Positions 11,834-24,829 of a stretch of DNA of 64,000 nt are shown here, piece by piece. Location: the NCBI GenBank assembly GCA_003342895.1, contig PTFA01000394.1, positions 372,001 to 436,000 on the forward strand, read 5' to 3'. Under the pieces are notes generated by a model. That model was not told where the DNA came from and did no database searches. It saw nothing but the letters and a program-made list of their open reading frames with translations. The stretch is from Casuarius casuarius. Its lineage: Eukaryota > Chordata > Aves > Casuariiformes > Casuariidae. Numbering within the stretch: position 1 is the stretch's first letter; every line of letters begins with the position of its first letter. The translations under genes were made by a program, and so were the position numbers.

Positions 11834-14800
11834 GTGGGAAAATAATTATGTGCATTTCTGCCTTGAAAAGGGGCATTTAAAGCTCTGACCCTCTTGAGAG
11901 AGCCCAGTAGTGGCATGCTGTAGAATTTCCTGCCCCACCCTAATTTTAATGTGGTTGCTGTTATTTCCAGTGTCACTGGGATACTCAGACAACAAAACTA
12001 ATAATTTTGATGAACATAGCATTATTGTCAGTTTTCAAGTTGTGAAGCTAGTTTCTGCCAAAAAAAACCCTAATTGCCTAAATGTAAAAGAGCTAAAAAT
12101 ATCTTAAAACAATACCATTGAATAAAGGGCTAACAGGTGTTATGAATAGAAGCATGAGCATCATAACATTTGTGTTCACTGATACACTGTCAGGAGAATT
12201 TCACACTATTTTGAAGAAAAAGTTTCAGAACCTGAGAGTGACTTTTAATGCAAGAAGAACTGAAAATAGAAGCTGTACCAGTTAGGAGATCACTATTTCT
12301 TCCACAGCCTCTTATGTAGGCAGAAAGAGACAGAGAGAGCATCCCAAAGGCTGCTGAACGTGTCTACGCTATTTATCAGATGTTACTGCTCCTCCAGGCA
12401 GTATTACCTTTCCCTAGTATTTTGACTATATTTTATATGTCATTTTAATGGGTGGTCTGACATTAGCCTAGAAATGGTTACTGTTATCTTTGTATAATTG
12501 GAAAATTTGCATTGTTCTAAGAATTTTGTGTCAGACTTTTGGATGTGGGGAAACGGGGTACCAAACACAAAGTGACATAATTGTAATGTTTTTGGGGACA
12601 TGGGGAAAAGCCACGGGGAAGACTCCCAAGACAAGTGTTGAAAGTGACAAAAAAGGTCAATCTCTACCAAGTCATCCCTCTCACTCATTTTCTAGGGAAG
12701 AAATCATTACTAGTGGCAAATATTTTTGTGTATTTTGAAGACAGCGGTTTTGAAGTGCTGGAGGGAAATAATGAAAGGTGATCTCAGTTCCCTGTCTGTA
12801 ATGGCTCAAAGCCAAACCTGAAGTTCTGTGTAAAGCCTGAAATAAAGACATTGGAACTGAAATGAAAGGGCAGATATAGGAATATCTTTGTGTGTTTTAC
12901 CACTCTTGACTCACATCTATGTCTGCCTTTCCGTCAGAATAGAGTTGAGCCATTGTGGAACTCTGCTGCCATAGGAGACTTTCATTTGGCTGGAGTCCTG
13001 TTAGGTCAGCTGAGAGAGCAGGCAAGCTGGACCTCTGCGACCATCATCAAACTTGTGCAAACTTATGCATTTAAAATTAATGCATAGTTTCACAGTTAGT
13101 GAAATGAAATGAAATTCTGACTTTCCCTGCAGCAGATACTGATCCATAGAAAATGTGTATCTACAAACTGAGGAGCATGTGTATAAAGAATAAGCTCGGC
13201 TAAAAAACTCCCTATGATGTAGTACATATTAAACTATTCCGTTTGGCAGGTAATTTGCCACTGCATTGTAGGCATCCAAAACCAGCATTAATATGGAGAG
13301 TTCCATTCCATTGTGTTTTGTGTTTTTAAGTATTTGTGTTTGCTACCTCAAAGTTATATTAATACACATTAGTAGATAAATATCTACACCTCTGTGGCTA
13401 TATAGAGCCACTAAGACACCTTTGTAATATGTTTTCTATAGCAATAATTAGTATCATATATGAATTATAAAACATTAGCATTGTATTGGTATTAGTGAAT
13501 CAATAATATTTCAATAGTTTGGGCCAAGAATGGGAAGGACACAACTTCCTTCTGGTCATTGTTTGTCATAGCATTTTCATTTCCTTTTTTGGTCATTCTT
13601 CTTGTGGCACCTACTTATCACCACTCACTGGATAATTTGAGTTACTTTGTTTAAGTAAGCCTAATAGTATATGTCGAACACTTACAACCTTATTTGTATT
13701 CGAATGTTTATTTTCATCCATCTAGTGACTAGCATTGAAAGCATACTCTTCTGTAACAATGACATTGTGCTCTTTTTATGCGGGGGAATATAGAACTTGG
13801 TCTCAAAGCTCCAGTTCCTCTCTACATTCCTTTACATTTCCTCAACATAAGTTCAGTTTTTCACTTCACTTTTTACAATGGTAAGTTCTCAATATAGGCA
13901 AGCTCATTTGTCTCTTACTGCAGGAACATGTTAATGAGTAGTTATACTTCATTTGGCTTAAAAGATAATAACTAACACTGACGCTAAGCATTTTTTAGTC
14001 ATGTAGCTTATGCTGTCTACTGAAATGTCTTTTTCCTAAGGGCTCATTAGATATCTGAGACAAATGATGAACTGTTGAGTACAACATATTTTCTGCAACA
14101 CTGAAAAATGTGTGGGTTATTGTATTCGTGTTAAGCAGGTAATCTATGAATATATCATTTGAAGTATTCACTATTCCCATTTACTATTTCAGGGATCTAA
14201 TCTACATGCATTTCCTTGCAAATGGTTGACCTGTTCACAGTAAGATCAGTAAGGCTACAAGATTTATTGTTGGCCTATTCTAAAAGAGCCTCATTTAGAG
14301 AAGAAGCTGCAACAGTGGCTGAAGACCTAATTAGAACAATTGTGCAAGTTGCCTCACATTCTTCATGACAGCTAGGACAAAATATTCTCCTTGAAAAATC
14401 CACAGATGACTTTTCTAATTTTTCAAAAAGAATGCAGCTTAGAGCATGATAACTAATGACACATCTTCTTGACCACGTTCTCAGGTGGAAGTCATGAATT
14501 CAGCAAATACATTCGATGCATAACATATGCAAAGTCTTCTAACTGTTTAAAATCTTGTACATCTGTCAAAATATCCATTTCATTGATTGGAATTACTGGC
14601 AGAAGTGGCCAAACAACTATAGATGGTATATACATATACATGCACTGTCACCATGCTGCCACATATTACTTTCTATAGGATCACATCAGTTCATAGTTAC
14701 ATCATGTGAATTAACGCCTTTGTCTTTGACTTGCCTTTTTTTCTAATTCTCCTTTTTCAGATTAACCTAACGCAAATAGCAGGCTTGTAACAATTAACAA

Positions 14801-16880
14801 ATTGATTTACTTTACTAATTTTTAAGTGTTTACCAAAGTTGTCTTTCAGCATGAAGTCAATCAGATATTTTATACATTTATTATATGCTTATCTTGAAAA
14901 TTTGTATTATAGTGGTACTATAGCCTTAGTGGCCTAAAGCTGTGTAAGAGGCCAGGGCTACAGGGAGAGGTGTGTGTTTGACTACAGCAACTAACACAGC
15001 TTGAAATAACACATGAATTTTCAGACCTACCTCTGGAAGATCTGAAGGGGAATGCTCATTGTATGCATGTGGATTTTGCTTTTTATTATTTCTGTAAGAT
15101 AAAGATAAGCCCACTTCAGAAATACTAATTTAGCACTGGCATTCTTAGCAAATATCAGAGAACCAGTGATCCATGAAGATGACGTATTTTCAACACATTG
15201 AGTTTTAGTATCTAAGCATACTAAGAATAAAGAGCTTTATGGAGGCAGAATTTATGTCAAATGACTATGTCCTAAGATCTGGAGAAAGTCAGACCAAGTT
15301 ATTAAATGATCTTTAATGGCCTTAGCATTTATGAATTTTTTAAAAGCTAATAAATGAATTATTTTAAGTTTTATGGGTCATTATCAGTACCCAGCTCTTC
15401 CACTGGCATGGATAATTTTGGGAGCCACCATCCTATTTTTTTTATCCTTAAAAGGAGAGAATATGGGGTGTCTTGAATGGAACTAAGATGACAAATTCTA
15501 CCTAAGTCAAAATATTTACTATTCACTGAGTCAAAATCCCATGTCATAATAGAAAAAGGTAATTTTCTTAGTTTCTGTCTTCTTTCTCCACTCCCTTTAT
15601 AACCTCCAATTCTTTTCTACTAAACTAGCCTCAGGTCTAGAGTAGTTGTCAGTCTCTGGCTTGTGAACTAAATACTGTTCTTGCAGGCTCACCCTGCTTT
15701 ATGCTCTGCATATTGTCAATAGTATTAAGTATACTAGAATTGTTTGGCATGTGGAGACAATTTGACCTCTTCTTTTCAGCTTCTGCTGCCCCCTCTTTCA
15801 AATTGTTCACTATTTAGGGGTTTATAACTGATTGTCTCTGTGTAAAAACTCATATGAAAAATACAGTCATCTTCCAGGAACATATTATGCCTGTTGAAGT
15901 CAGTAGAATGAGAAAAGTATACAATCTTGTCCACAGTTTAGGAATACAAAATATTCTCTCACAAAAATTGCCAGAATCTATCTTCTTGTCATTGCTGCGG
16001 TGACAACTCTTGTTCATATTCCAGTGGTCTCACAAACCTGCCACCTTGTTCTCTTTTGCTACATAATGACAATTTCTGTCACATGTATCCAAAGAGCTAT
16101 TACTGTACTTCTGTCTCCTCAGTTCTTAGAAAATTCTTCCTTTATTCTAGAGCATTGCCCAACTTCTTGCAAATAAAGCTGTCTACAGTTTTCATTCAAT
16201 AAAATTGATACAGAGAACAAAAATGTTAGACTATCATTCATATTAAACACTGCCCCATACATGCTGGCATGATGTGGAACCATACAGGAGATAAATATGC
16301 TTTAGCTTTGTGCTTCCAACATGGGACTTGCAGTTTTTATAGACTTAATAGTTCTAGTAGGAAGTAATTCTGTTTGACTAGTATGAACATGTTTGTTTAT
16401 TTATTGCAACCAGACAAGGACAGCATATAAGAGAAGATTTTTCACTGCCTTAAATGTCAGCACAGGGGCTAACTCCTGTTGAATTTCAAAAGAAGATAGG
16501 TGTCCAAATGCCATTTTGTGCTACTGAAAACACCTCCATTTGTTAAAAACTATATTTTGAATGGAAAAAAAAAATCTCTTTGTCTAGATGTGTGTATGTG
16601 TGTGAGCATAGATATGTAGGTATTAGATTAAATTCAGGATCTTGTTAACAGACAAGACTAATGTACAGAACATAAGTTGAATCCATATTAGTGAATAATG
16701 TGAGTTAAGTCTCTCTGGCCACTGGGTGTCAATGTTGACGCATATTACATCAAGGAAGAAGAATTTAATAGGCAACAGAAAACACATCTTTCTAAGTAGA
16801 TAATATAATTGGATTGCATGGGTTGACTGGGAAAATTTGCTTATTCCTTTCCTCCTACAGAAATGTTCACTTACAGTAAT
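11834..16880. other. Non-coding stretch, no gene seen
   Basis: AT-rich DNA with many short chance frames. A 12,490-12,738 frame and its minus-strand counterpart have no recognisable product. I saw no RNA gene, CpG-rich promoter or clear transposon. Confidence 0.55.
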
Positions 16881-16884
16881 TAAA

Positions 16885-16902
16885 CAGATAGATAGATAGA
16901 TA
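16885..16902 (+). repeat. (AGAT)n microsatellite
   Basis: About four and a half AGAT units. No associated gene. Confidence 0.85.
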
Positions 16903-17048
16903 CAAACATTCCCATTTTTTCCTGTGCTAATTCAATATCTTTGGGATATGATTCCATTAGAGAAGTTTGTTTACCAAATTTCACTGCGCTTCAGCTGTGT
17001 TGAAAAATTGCCTTTAGTTGGCAGTGTACTGTTTGAGTACAAAAAAGC

Positions 17049-17067
17049 TTTTTTTTTTTTTTTTTTT
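17049..17067 (+). repeat. Poly-T tract (19 T)
   Basis: Nineteen consecutive T. It could be the antisense tail of a retroposed copy, but no recognisable element lies next to it. Confidence 0.85.
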
Positions 17068-20000
17068 AAAGGCAAAATCTAATGACTGGTTGGAAGGAGA
17101 ACTTGGAGACTTTGAAAAATCCACATATTTTACTGATATTTCTCTATAGATTTTGCTATGTTCTTTAGCATTCGGGACCCGATTTCCTCAAAATGAGCTA
17201 GCTAGGCTTACTGATTTACAGGACAGCAAGGAATCTGCTCACTGGTGTACATTGCTATACGTACTGGATTTAATGTGTTTGTTACCACATATTTCTGCAG
17301 TCATCACAACTACTTGTGACTATTTTGCTATAGTCTTCAGAAATAAGTTTGCAAGAAGTGAATCAATATGTTGCCAAGGACTCAACTCATTTTTCTAACT
17401 CTTGAATGACTGAGATGTTCACTGTTGTCTTTAAATACTGAAGCATTTCCTTTCCAACAATTTTTAAAATGCTTGAGTAACAAAACTCACAAATAGGATC
17501 TTTTTTAAAATCTATTTCCACAACTTTTGCAGGTCCCCCCTTCAAAATTCACAAGATAAAACATTTTTCCTGTTAAGCAAGCAGTTATAATTAAAAAGAT
17601 CATCTGATAAAGCACAATAGCATTTTGATAAAATTATACTTTCGTAAGTGCTGAAGGTCCAGATGACAAACTGGCAATCTGAAACAGTTGTAAATGTCTT
17701 TCTTCTGATTTTCTCCTCTCTTCTCTCCTTTTTCTTTATTGCAGTAGCTGCCCACTATAGTAACCATATTTAAACTCTGTCCAGGTCATGCCCATGCAGA
17801 TTCATGGCTTCTTCTCATATAATTACATTGTTCCAGGAGGGAAATTATAATTTAATTAAGCTGAGCTCACTCTGTTTGACTCGGAACACAAATCAGACAA
17901 CCCACGTGCCAATTATAAATAGCCACCTGCAGATTATCAGTAATGAGAATGGTCTGATAAGAAAGCTCTTTTTGGCTCACACCAAGAAATTACTTTTCTT
18001 TTCCATTATCAAAGATCTCACAGTAGAAACTTTAGAGTGGAGACTTGATGATTGGAAGCAATGGTCCGTCACTAGTCTCAAAGATTAGGAGCAAGTGAGC
18101 ATTCTCATCCTCCTCCCCATCAATACCCGGTATACTGGAAAACTGACAATTCAACCAGCTGACAGAATCACTGAATATCAGTCATAGATTATATGTTAAT
18201 TGGAAAGAATGCTTAAGCTCATTTTTTGTGTATGTATTTATATCATCTGAGAGTATGGAAACACAGAACTGTGAACTTTAGGGCCTTAGGTATGCTCATC
18301 ATAAGTTTTAGGAAAGAAGAATTTAAATCATGGTATTGCGGTGCCAGTGCTCCAGAGGAGGGTGTCAATACATACATGCCTTGTTACCATCAATTTTTCC
18401 GAAGCATGTCTCCAGAACCAGCAGAAAAGTGAGGTTCCCAACAGTTTAAGCTGCAAGAGAAGGCTGTCAGAACTGCAACTTGAGCAAATGCCTCCAGCAA
18501 TAGTCAGAATTTGAGATCAGTTCAGAGGGGAAACTGGTAGGTTGCTTACAGAAAAGAAGGCGAGGGAGGGAGGAAGGAAAGGTGAGGGAGAGAGTGTCTA
18601 ATCATTCAAACACTTCCTATGGCAACTTGCTCTGTTGCAGGAGTTACAACAATAAATACTAGTTTATATTGTGCTATGCCACATTACAGGACAGCAAGGT
18701 AGGATAAGATTATACAGAAAGAAATCATTTTTGCAACTGGTGGAATGCATGCTCAGTGCTAGATTTCTAGAAACCATTTCCCACAATGCAATAGAAATCA
18801 TCAAAGTGTTTCTATTTATTCTTCATTCATGTTGTACAGTAGCGTCTGTATGACATAAATATTAATTTTACAGAACTTTGAAAGAAACATCAAGTATTTT
18901 GTAAATGCCATCTTTTAATCAATAATACAGTTTCAAAGATAAGCATTAAATAATTATATCCTGCAAATATTATCTTCCAGCATAGTGTTTGTTATCATCA
19001 GAGATAGTCCTATTGGAGTCTATATTCATCTTTATATTTAGTAAAACACAGAACATAATTAAAGTGGTATAAATACAAATACTTATTCTAACTTCCTTGA
19101 CGCAATCGAGGAAGTAGAGTCGACATTAGGAGAAAGCGTGTGCCAGTGAAGAGTCTGTAAAATCTATGATTTCTTATCCTACCAGGGCTTGCAGCTTTTA
19201 TGCTTTGTAGTGCAGCAATACATAGTCAATTAATAGAAATTATTTAGTAGATGATGGAAATGGACAGTCCTTGCTTCAAACAGGCCAAGAATATGACAAA
19301 GCAACTGTCTCATAAGTTCTCATTTGCTACCGCTTCTTGCAAGGCACACAAATGAACATAGACACGCTTAATTAAAAAGGTCACAGAGCAAAACATCGGG
19401 CAAACAGGATTTACAAGCAGATAAACTCAGCTTATTAGATACCCAATTAACTAGTATCCAGTTAACCTAGAGAGAGAAGAATGAAGATAGATAGGAAAAG
19501 TTACCACAGGAAAAAGCAATGGGACTTGAATTCTATTTGTGCAGTTATTCTCCAAGCTGTTTGTATGTGCATTGAGAGACTATTCATGCTGGGATCTTCC
19601 GGTATTTCATGGAAAGAGAGAAGCATTTAATCAATAACCATTTAAGATCAGGTATACATGGAGTCTTGGGCAACTCTACGCCCCCTGGAGTGCCTCATTT
19701 AAGCTTCTGGTGTTAGAATGAATCTGGGCTGCTTATCAAACACAAATGATACTTCCTTTATTGTACAATTATTGTCTGATTATTATTCTTATATGAAGAT
19801 GTCTCTTCAGAGTGTTTTGAGATCTCTATTTGCTGAATACTGTGTATGAAAACATACTATACATGTCACTCAGAGTAAGATTATATCAGTATTTTTCCCA
19901 CTAAGGAGTATCTTACGTAACACACAATGTCATTGATTTCAGCAATATAAGGAAACTTTGGCTAAATCTGGAGCTATTTAATTTGTCCTTAAATAAAGTA

Positions 20001-21724
20001 ATAGGATAAAAATGTCCAGTATAGTTAAGGCAAAACTTCTAGGCAATCTGTAATTTTTGAATTTGCTAATTTTAGTTGTGCATTTTTTCCTCATTATTTT
20101 TTCATCTAATTAAACTGGCCACGATTTTATTTAAAAGCAAACAAAGAAGGTTAGTATCTTCTTTGAAATTCCCTGAAAAAAATAATGTATTCTTCAAGTT
20201 TATGCGATCCTTAAGAGCCTATCATGTAGTTTACAGGAGAAACCTATTCCATGAAAACAAATTCAAAGTGAGATACCATTACTGGAGTTGTTGCCTTGAA
20301 TCAAAATGTCTCCTGTCAAATAATTCTTAAGCACAGTTTACTATACCAAAAGGTATTTTCCTGTGGTTTATGGTGAGTTTATATATATATATATAAAAAA
20401 TTGTTTAAGAGAGGATTTAGGTATTTAGTATTCCATTCCACAACAGGAAAGTATAAAGAAGCTATTTTAGGCGTTAGGAGGCTGATTCATAAAACAAAAA
20501 TGAAGTTGGCTACAGATCTGGGAGTTTGGTGTCTTTATGCAGATAGCAAGTCTTTCCTAAAGGAAGAAATATATAAACTAAGTAAATACAAAGGCTGCAT
20601 ACTCCACAGGGATTTATTCCAAACATTCTACCTTTATTATTGCTTTTTCTGGATACAGTCTTTTACTTGTTTAAAGTCGTTTGTTGCATTGCAGTAAAGG
20701 TGATTATTTTCAGCTCTGTCACCTTATCTCTCTTTCTTATTCCTCATATTGTTCTGGGGTAATTTAGTTAAGGCTGATTCTTATGTGAATTAATTTAGCT
20801 CAGACTCTCCCCAGTGCTGCCTCTAAATAATTTACACAGGAGTTGAGTAATCCTATAATAGAAGGATACACTGGCAAATACTGACCTCCACTCCTTTCAG
20901 TAATTAAAATTAATTAGTTTTTCAGTCTATGACAGATATAGTATCTGGGACTGTACATGCTAGGATAGAATCAGAAATAATAAATACTTAGAACCACACT
21001 GTTCTTTTCATCCTCCAACTACTCACTGCAACAGAGGTCCTTTGAGAAGGTCTTTCTGGCTCCAAAATTAAGTGTCCAAAATTCTGGGTTGGAAACTTTG
21101 ATGTAACTGGTGTCAGAAGACATGCCTCATGATGATGCCTTGATAAGTCAAGGAAGGAACCTCCAGTAGAAAATGGCACCTGGGAAACTTGCTTCCATTA
21201 TAACAATTAATCTTTGTATAGTTCCTCTGAAAGTCCTGTGTATTCCCCTACATTGCCTTAGAAAACTGCATAGCAATAACTGGGCCACACTTAACCCATG
21301 GTTCAGAAAGTGGAACATACCAGCACATCAGGGGCAGCTATCCTCTGAGTTAGGAAGTTTTCAGGGCAGTCAGAATGTGGTTGTTTGGGTTTATTTGAGT
21401 TTGAGTCAACACTGAATGTATGCGAGAGTTAGTTTGCAACTCTGATCTTACTGCATGTTACATGTTTGCTCATTACAAAAACATTCTATTTTGTGCCATA
21501 AGTATAGGATTTTACTCAAAAGAGAGTCAAGGCTGTAAATATCCACCGATTGCACTGATAATCACAAAAGCTAGTCAAAAGGAAGAACACTGGGGACATG
21601 ATCCAAAAGCTAATGAAGTGAATGGGAATACAAATATTGAACAGTGAATCCTCACGTAAATCTTGTAAAGAAGAAACAGAGATACAGATAGATTTGGACA
21701 AATGTTTTCAAATATGCACTGCTG

Positions 21725-21920
21725 TAAAATTTTGCATTTCAACCTGTAGGTAGGTGCCTAATCAGTCAATCCCATTCTGAATCACAATCAGTTCCTAATG
21801 ATTCCACTGAAATTAATGTTAAACTTGTGGATGGACAGTACCTTTCAAAATCAGGTCATCCAGTTGAGAAGCTAAAATATGGACCTGGGTCCCTAAAATT
21901 AGTCTGCCATATTTGCAAAT
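21725..21920. repeat. Probable old interspersed repeat, family unassigned
   Basis: Motifs TAGGTGCCTAATC, TTTCAAAATCAGGTC and ATATGGACCTGGGTCCCTAA occur in order. The same style of TAGGTGCCTA/AAATCAGG sequence is widespread in reptile and bird non-coding DNA. The exact family and boundaries are not determined. Confidence 0.35.
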
Positions 21921-24790
21921 GTTGACTCAAGCTATTAGCATAGGTGTCTTGTAATAAGTGCTTTCTGACTCCTGCCCTTGTGTACTCATCAACAAGAGAG
22001 AAGCAGAGAGCTGGTGTAATAGAACTCTCTTGCTCTGCTTTGGATAAAATGAATTAGTACAGGGCACCAAGTGTGAATGGTTGGTGCTTGATTGCAGTGT
22101 TGATTGTTCAAATGTGCTTGAAACAGATGGAGAGATCTGTGACCACTTCATATTTCTAGTCATTTCCCATATGTTGCTCTTCTCTGAGGCTGCTTCTGGC
22201 TTGAAAACCGTTTCGCTAAGCAATATAGGATTGTCTCTTCTCAACATCCTTTACCACTTTGGCTGAAGTACGCGTGCTGTAACTGCCCAATGAAAACATT
22301 CACTTGCTTTTCCAGTTCTGTTACTCATAATTGTTAGTACTAATAAAGACATGGATACAGCTGATCTCCTACAAAAAGAAGATGCTATCTGGTTTCTGGA
22401 TAACATTTTCTTCCTAGCGCTCCATAGTTATGACTAATCTGAGCAACTTCTGGTCAGAATCCTAGCCACACTCTGGCTCCCTGCCAAAGCGAGATACAGA
22501 CACGGACCGACCCCTCTCTTCCACATGCATCCTGCACTCCACAGAAAAGAATTTGGGTACACAGGCAGAACAAGACATGTTGCACCCTCTGAATATGTTT
22601 GGCACATAGAAAACCAGGCACCAGGACCCTGAGATGTGGCACAGAAAGCACCTGCAGTTCAGCTCATGAGAAACAACTTATGCTAATCTATTTCTAGAGT
22701 CTTAATTAAAATACGCCTGCTTAGAATATGCACTAAGTCACACAGCCAAATACTGGTCACTCAGACTTTGGTTTTGATATTCAAAATACTTGCAGCGTTA
22801 GAATTTCAAATCACAAATAGTTACTAATGTCCTTCTTTGCTTCTTTTGTATACTGTCATCACTTAGATAGGTCTGTGTATTTTACTGAAGGTTTAAAGTA
22901 GTTAAAGATATTGCTGGTTCTATTCTATTGCTATTTCTTCTTTCTGCACTATGGAAAATTTGCCTACGTCTTTCAGATTATCCGTCTAAGCCATTCAGGT
23001 ATATATTTGTCCAAGTGATTTTATGTTGTAGGAAATAAAATCTTTGTGAATTCACTAGCATTTACATAACAACCATGAAAATATCAAGATATTAATTATC
23101 CCAACATGACCAGTGATTTAAATGCCCAACTTGCTCAAGTGTTGCTAATGTATTTCAGTTAAATAAAAGTTTCTCTTTAAACCCACACTCTGAAGAGTAT
23201 TATATTACTAATGTAGTAAGGAATGGTTTCTCTTGATCTGACATAATCAAATCATTATTGAAATATTAACTGTGAAGTGTTGTAGAAACTCTTATATTAA
23301 AAAAAATTCATCAAGTACAAAAGTAACAAGGCAAAGAGCAGTGCTCAGCAAATTATTGCTAAGGCTTTGCTAGATCTCCAAGTCAAATTGCTTATTTTAT
23401 GGAGAGCACAGAAATGCCTCGTGCTCACCCTTAATATCATTCAGCTCTCTCGTTTTTCAGGAGCAAAATTATAGTTGTGTCATCATGACTCAGTGGAAAT
23501 TCATTTTCTCTAACATTTCCTTCAGTCCCTTGAAATAAATCCTTGGGAAAACTTCCAAGGACAATGTTTCTGTAATGCAAAGGAAGTTCATCAGTTCTTG
23601 GTTTTCTTCTTTTTATAATCCTGTGGAGCTAGTGGCTAGCACAGATTCTGCAGGAATACAGTATTAAGCTGCTAATCCATATACAGATATACAGCTCAAC
23701 ACTTTCATGTTCCCTAAGTGATTAGATCTGTAAAAAAGACAAATAACTTTGTGAATTTATTTTTCAGTACTTTTTTGTAGTCTCTTTTCTTCATAGTAAT
23801 TGGATATTTTTGCTGGCTGTGGGTAATCTCAGATGTCTCCCTGTATAAGAATGCAGTACCTACCTAGTTAATCAGACTGTCTCTATAGCTCAGCAGGAGC
23901 TGTTTCCAAAAAGACCACAGGTCTGGGCTTCAGTAGTCTTTTTCTTTTTTAAATAAGGGGGCATAATCACTGTAATTCAGATTCTTCATTGACTCTCAAC
24001 AGAAGAAAATAATTGACTTTAAAGACTATAGCTCACTGCTCCTGTCTCTAGTTCATAATGTGCAGCTGGGGCAGTTTATTCAAGGATCTACATAAATGGG
24101 CAGCTGTGGAGAGGCTGGCAAGATTTGAAAGACTGTTCATAATATAGACTTCAAGGATGAGATTCAGGTCACTTAACTTTTAATTTTGGCAAGGTACGAG
24201 TCCAGGCTCTTGCTGTCATCAGTGCAAGAGTTTTAGTCAATCCAATCAATGGAGTTTAGAGTCCCTCTAACTAAAGGCAGGTACTTCTGGTTAGCTTGGC
24301 AACTCTTTTGACTCTGCTGACTGAACACATCTTCACTGACTGTTACAGGAGTCTAGGCATAGCTCAAATACAAGCTTCAACATTTTAGGCACCAAAATGA
24401 AGGCAAAGTGACTCCCCTGAAGACAGAATGAATTCTATCCCAGATGCCAAAAGCCAGTATTTATACCCAGTATTTATTCCTAGCAGCGCTATTTTGTTTT
24501 GCTTAGCAGCCTACCGATCCTCACAATTACCCATCCATGAATATGCAAAATCTGGCATGCAGCAATTTCAGTGATGATATCTTCAACATTTAAGTATACT
24601 ACAAACCTGAGTGTGAAGTACACTTTGCATCCACTGCGGTATTTCCCATACACAGTTGCTCTCCCCGCCATGCATCCACTATGAAGAAGCTTAGTGTAGT
24701 AAGAACAAGAATGATGATAGCTACTTTTTCCTTCTGTTCAACTTCATATGCATTAACTCACATTTCAGCAGTAGCATAATCCATTGAATG

Positions 24791-24829
24791 GGATTCACCT
24801 TATTAGGATTCACCTTATTAGGTGAATCC
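24791..24829. repeat. 15-bp tandem duplication forming a perfect hairpin
   Basis: GGATTCACCTTATTA occurs twice in immediate succession (24,791-24,805 and 24,806-24,820). It is followed by GGTGAATCC, so that GGATTCACCT at 24,806-24,815 pairs perfectly with AGGTGAATCC at 24,820-24,829 over a 4-base loop. No gene or known element is attached. Confidence 0.9.

Noticed and set aside
22735..22780. Minus-strand MIR fragment around a TCACACAGCC motif
   Set aside because: Only one short motif matches and the surrounding order does not follow a MIR.
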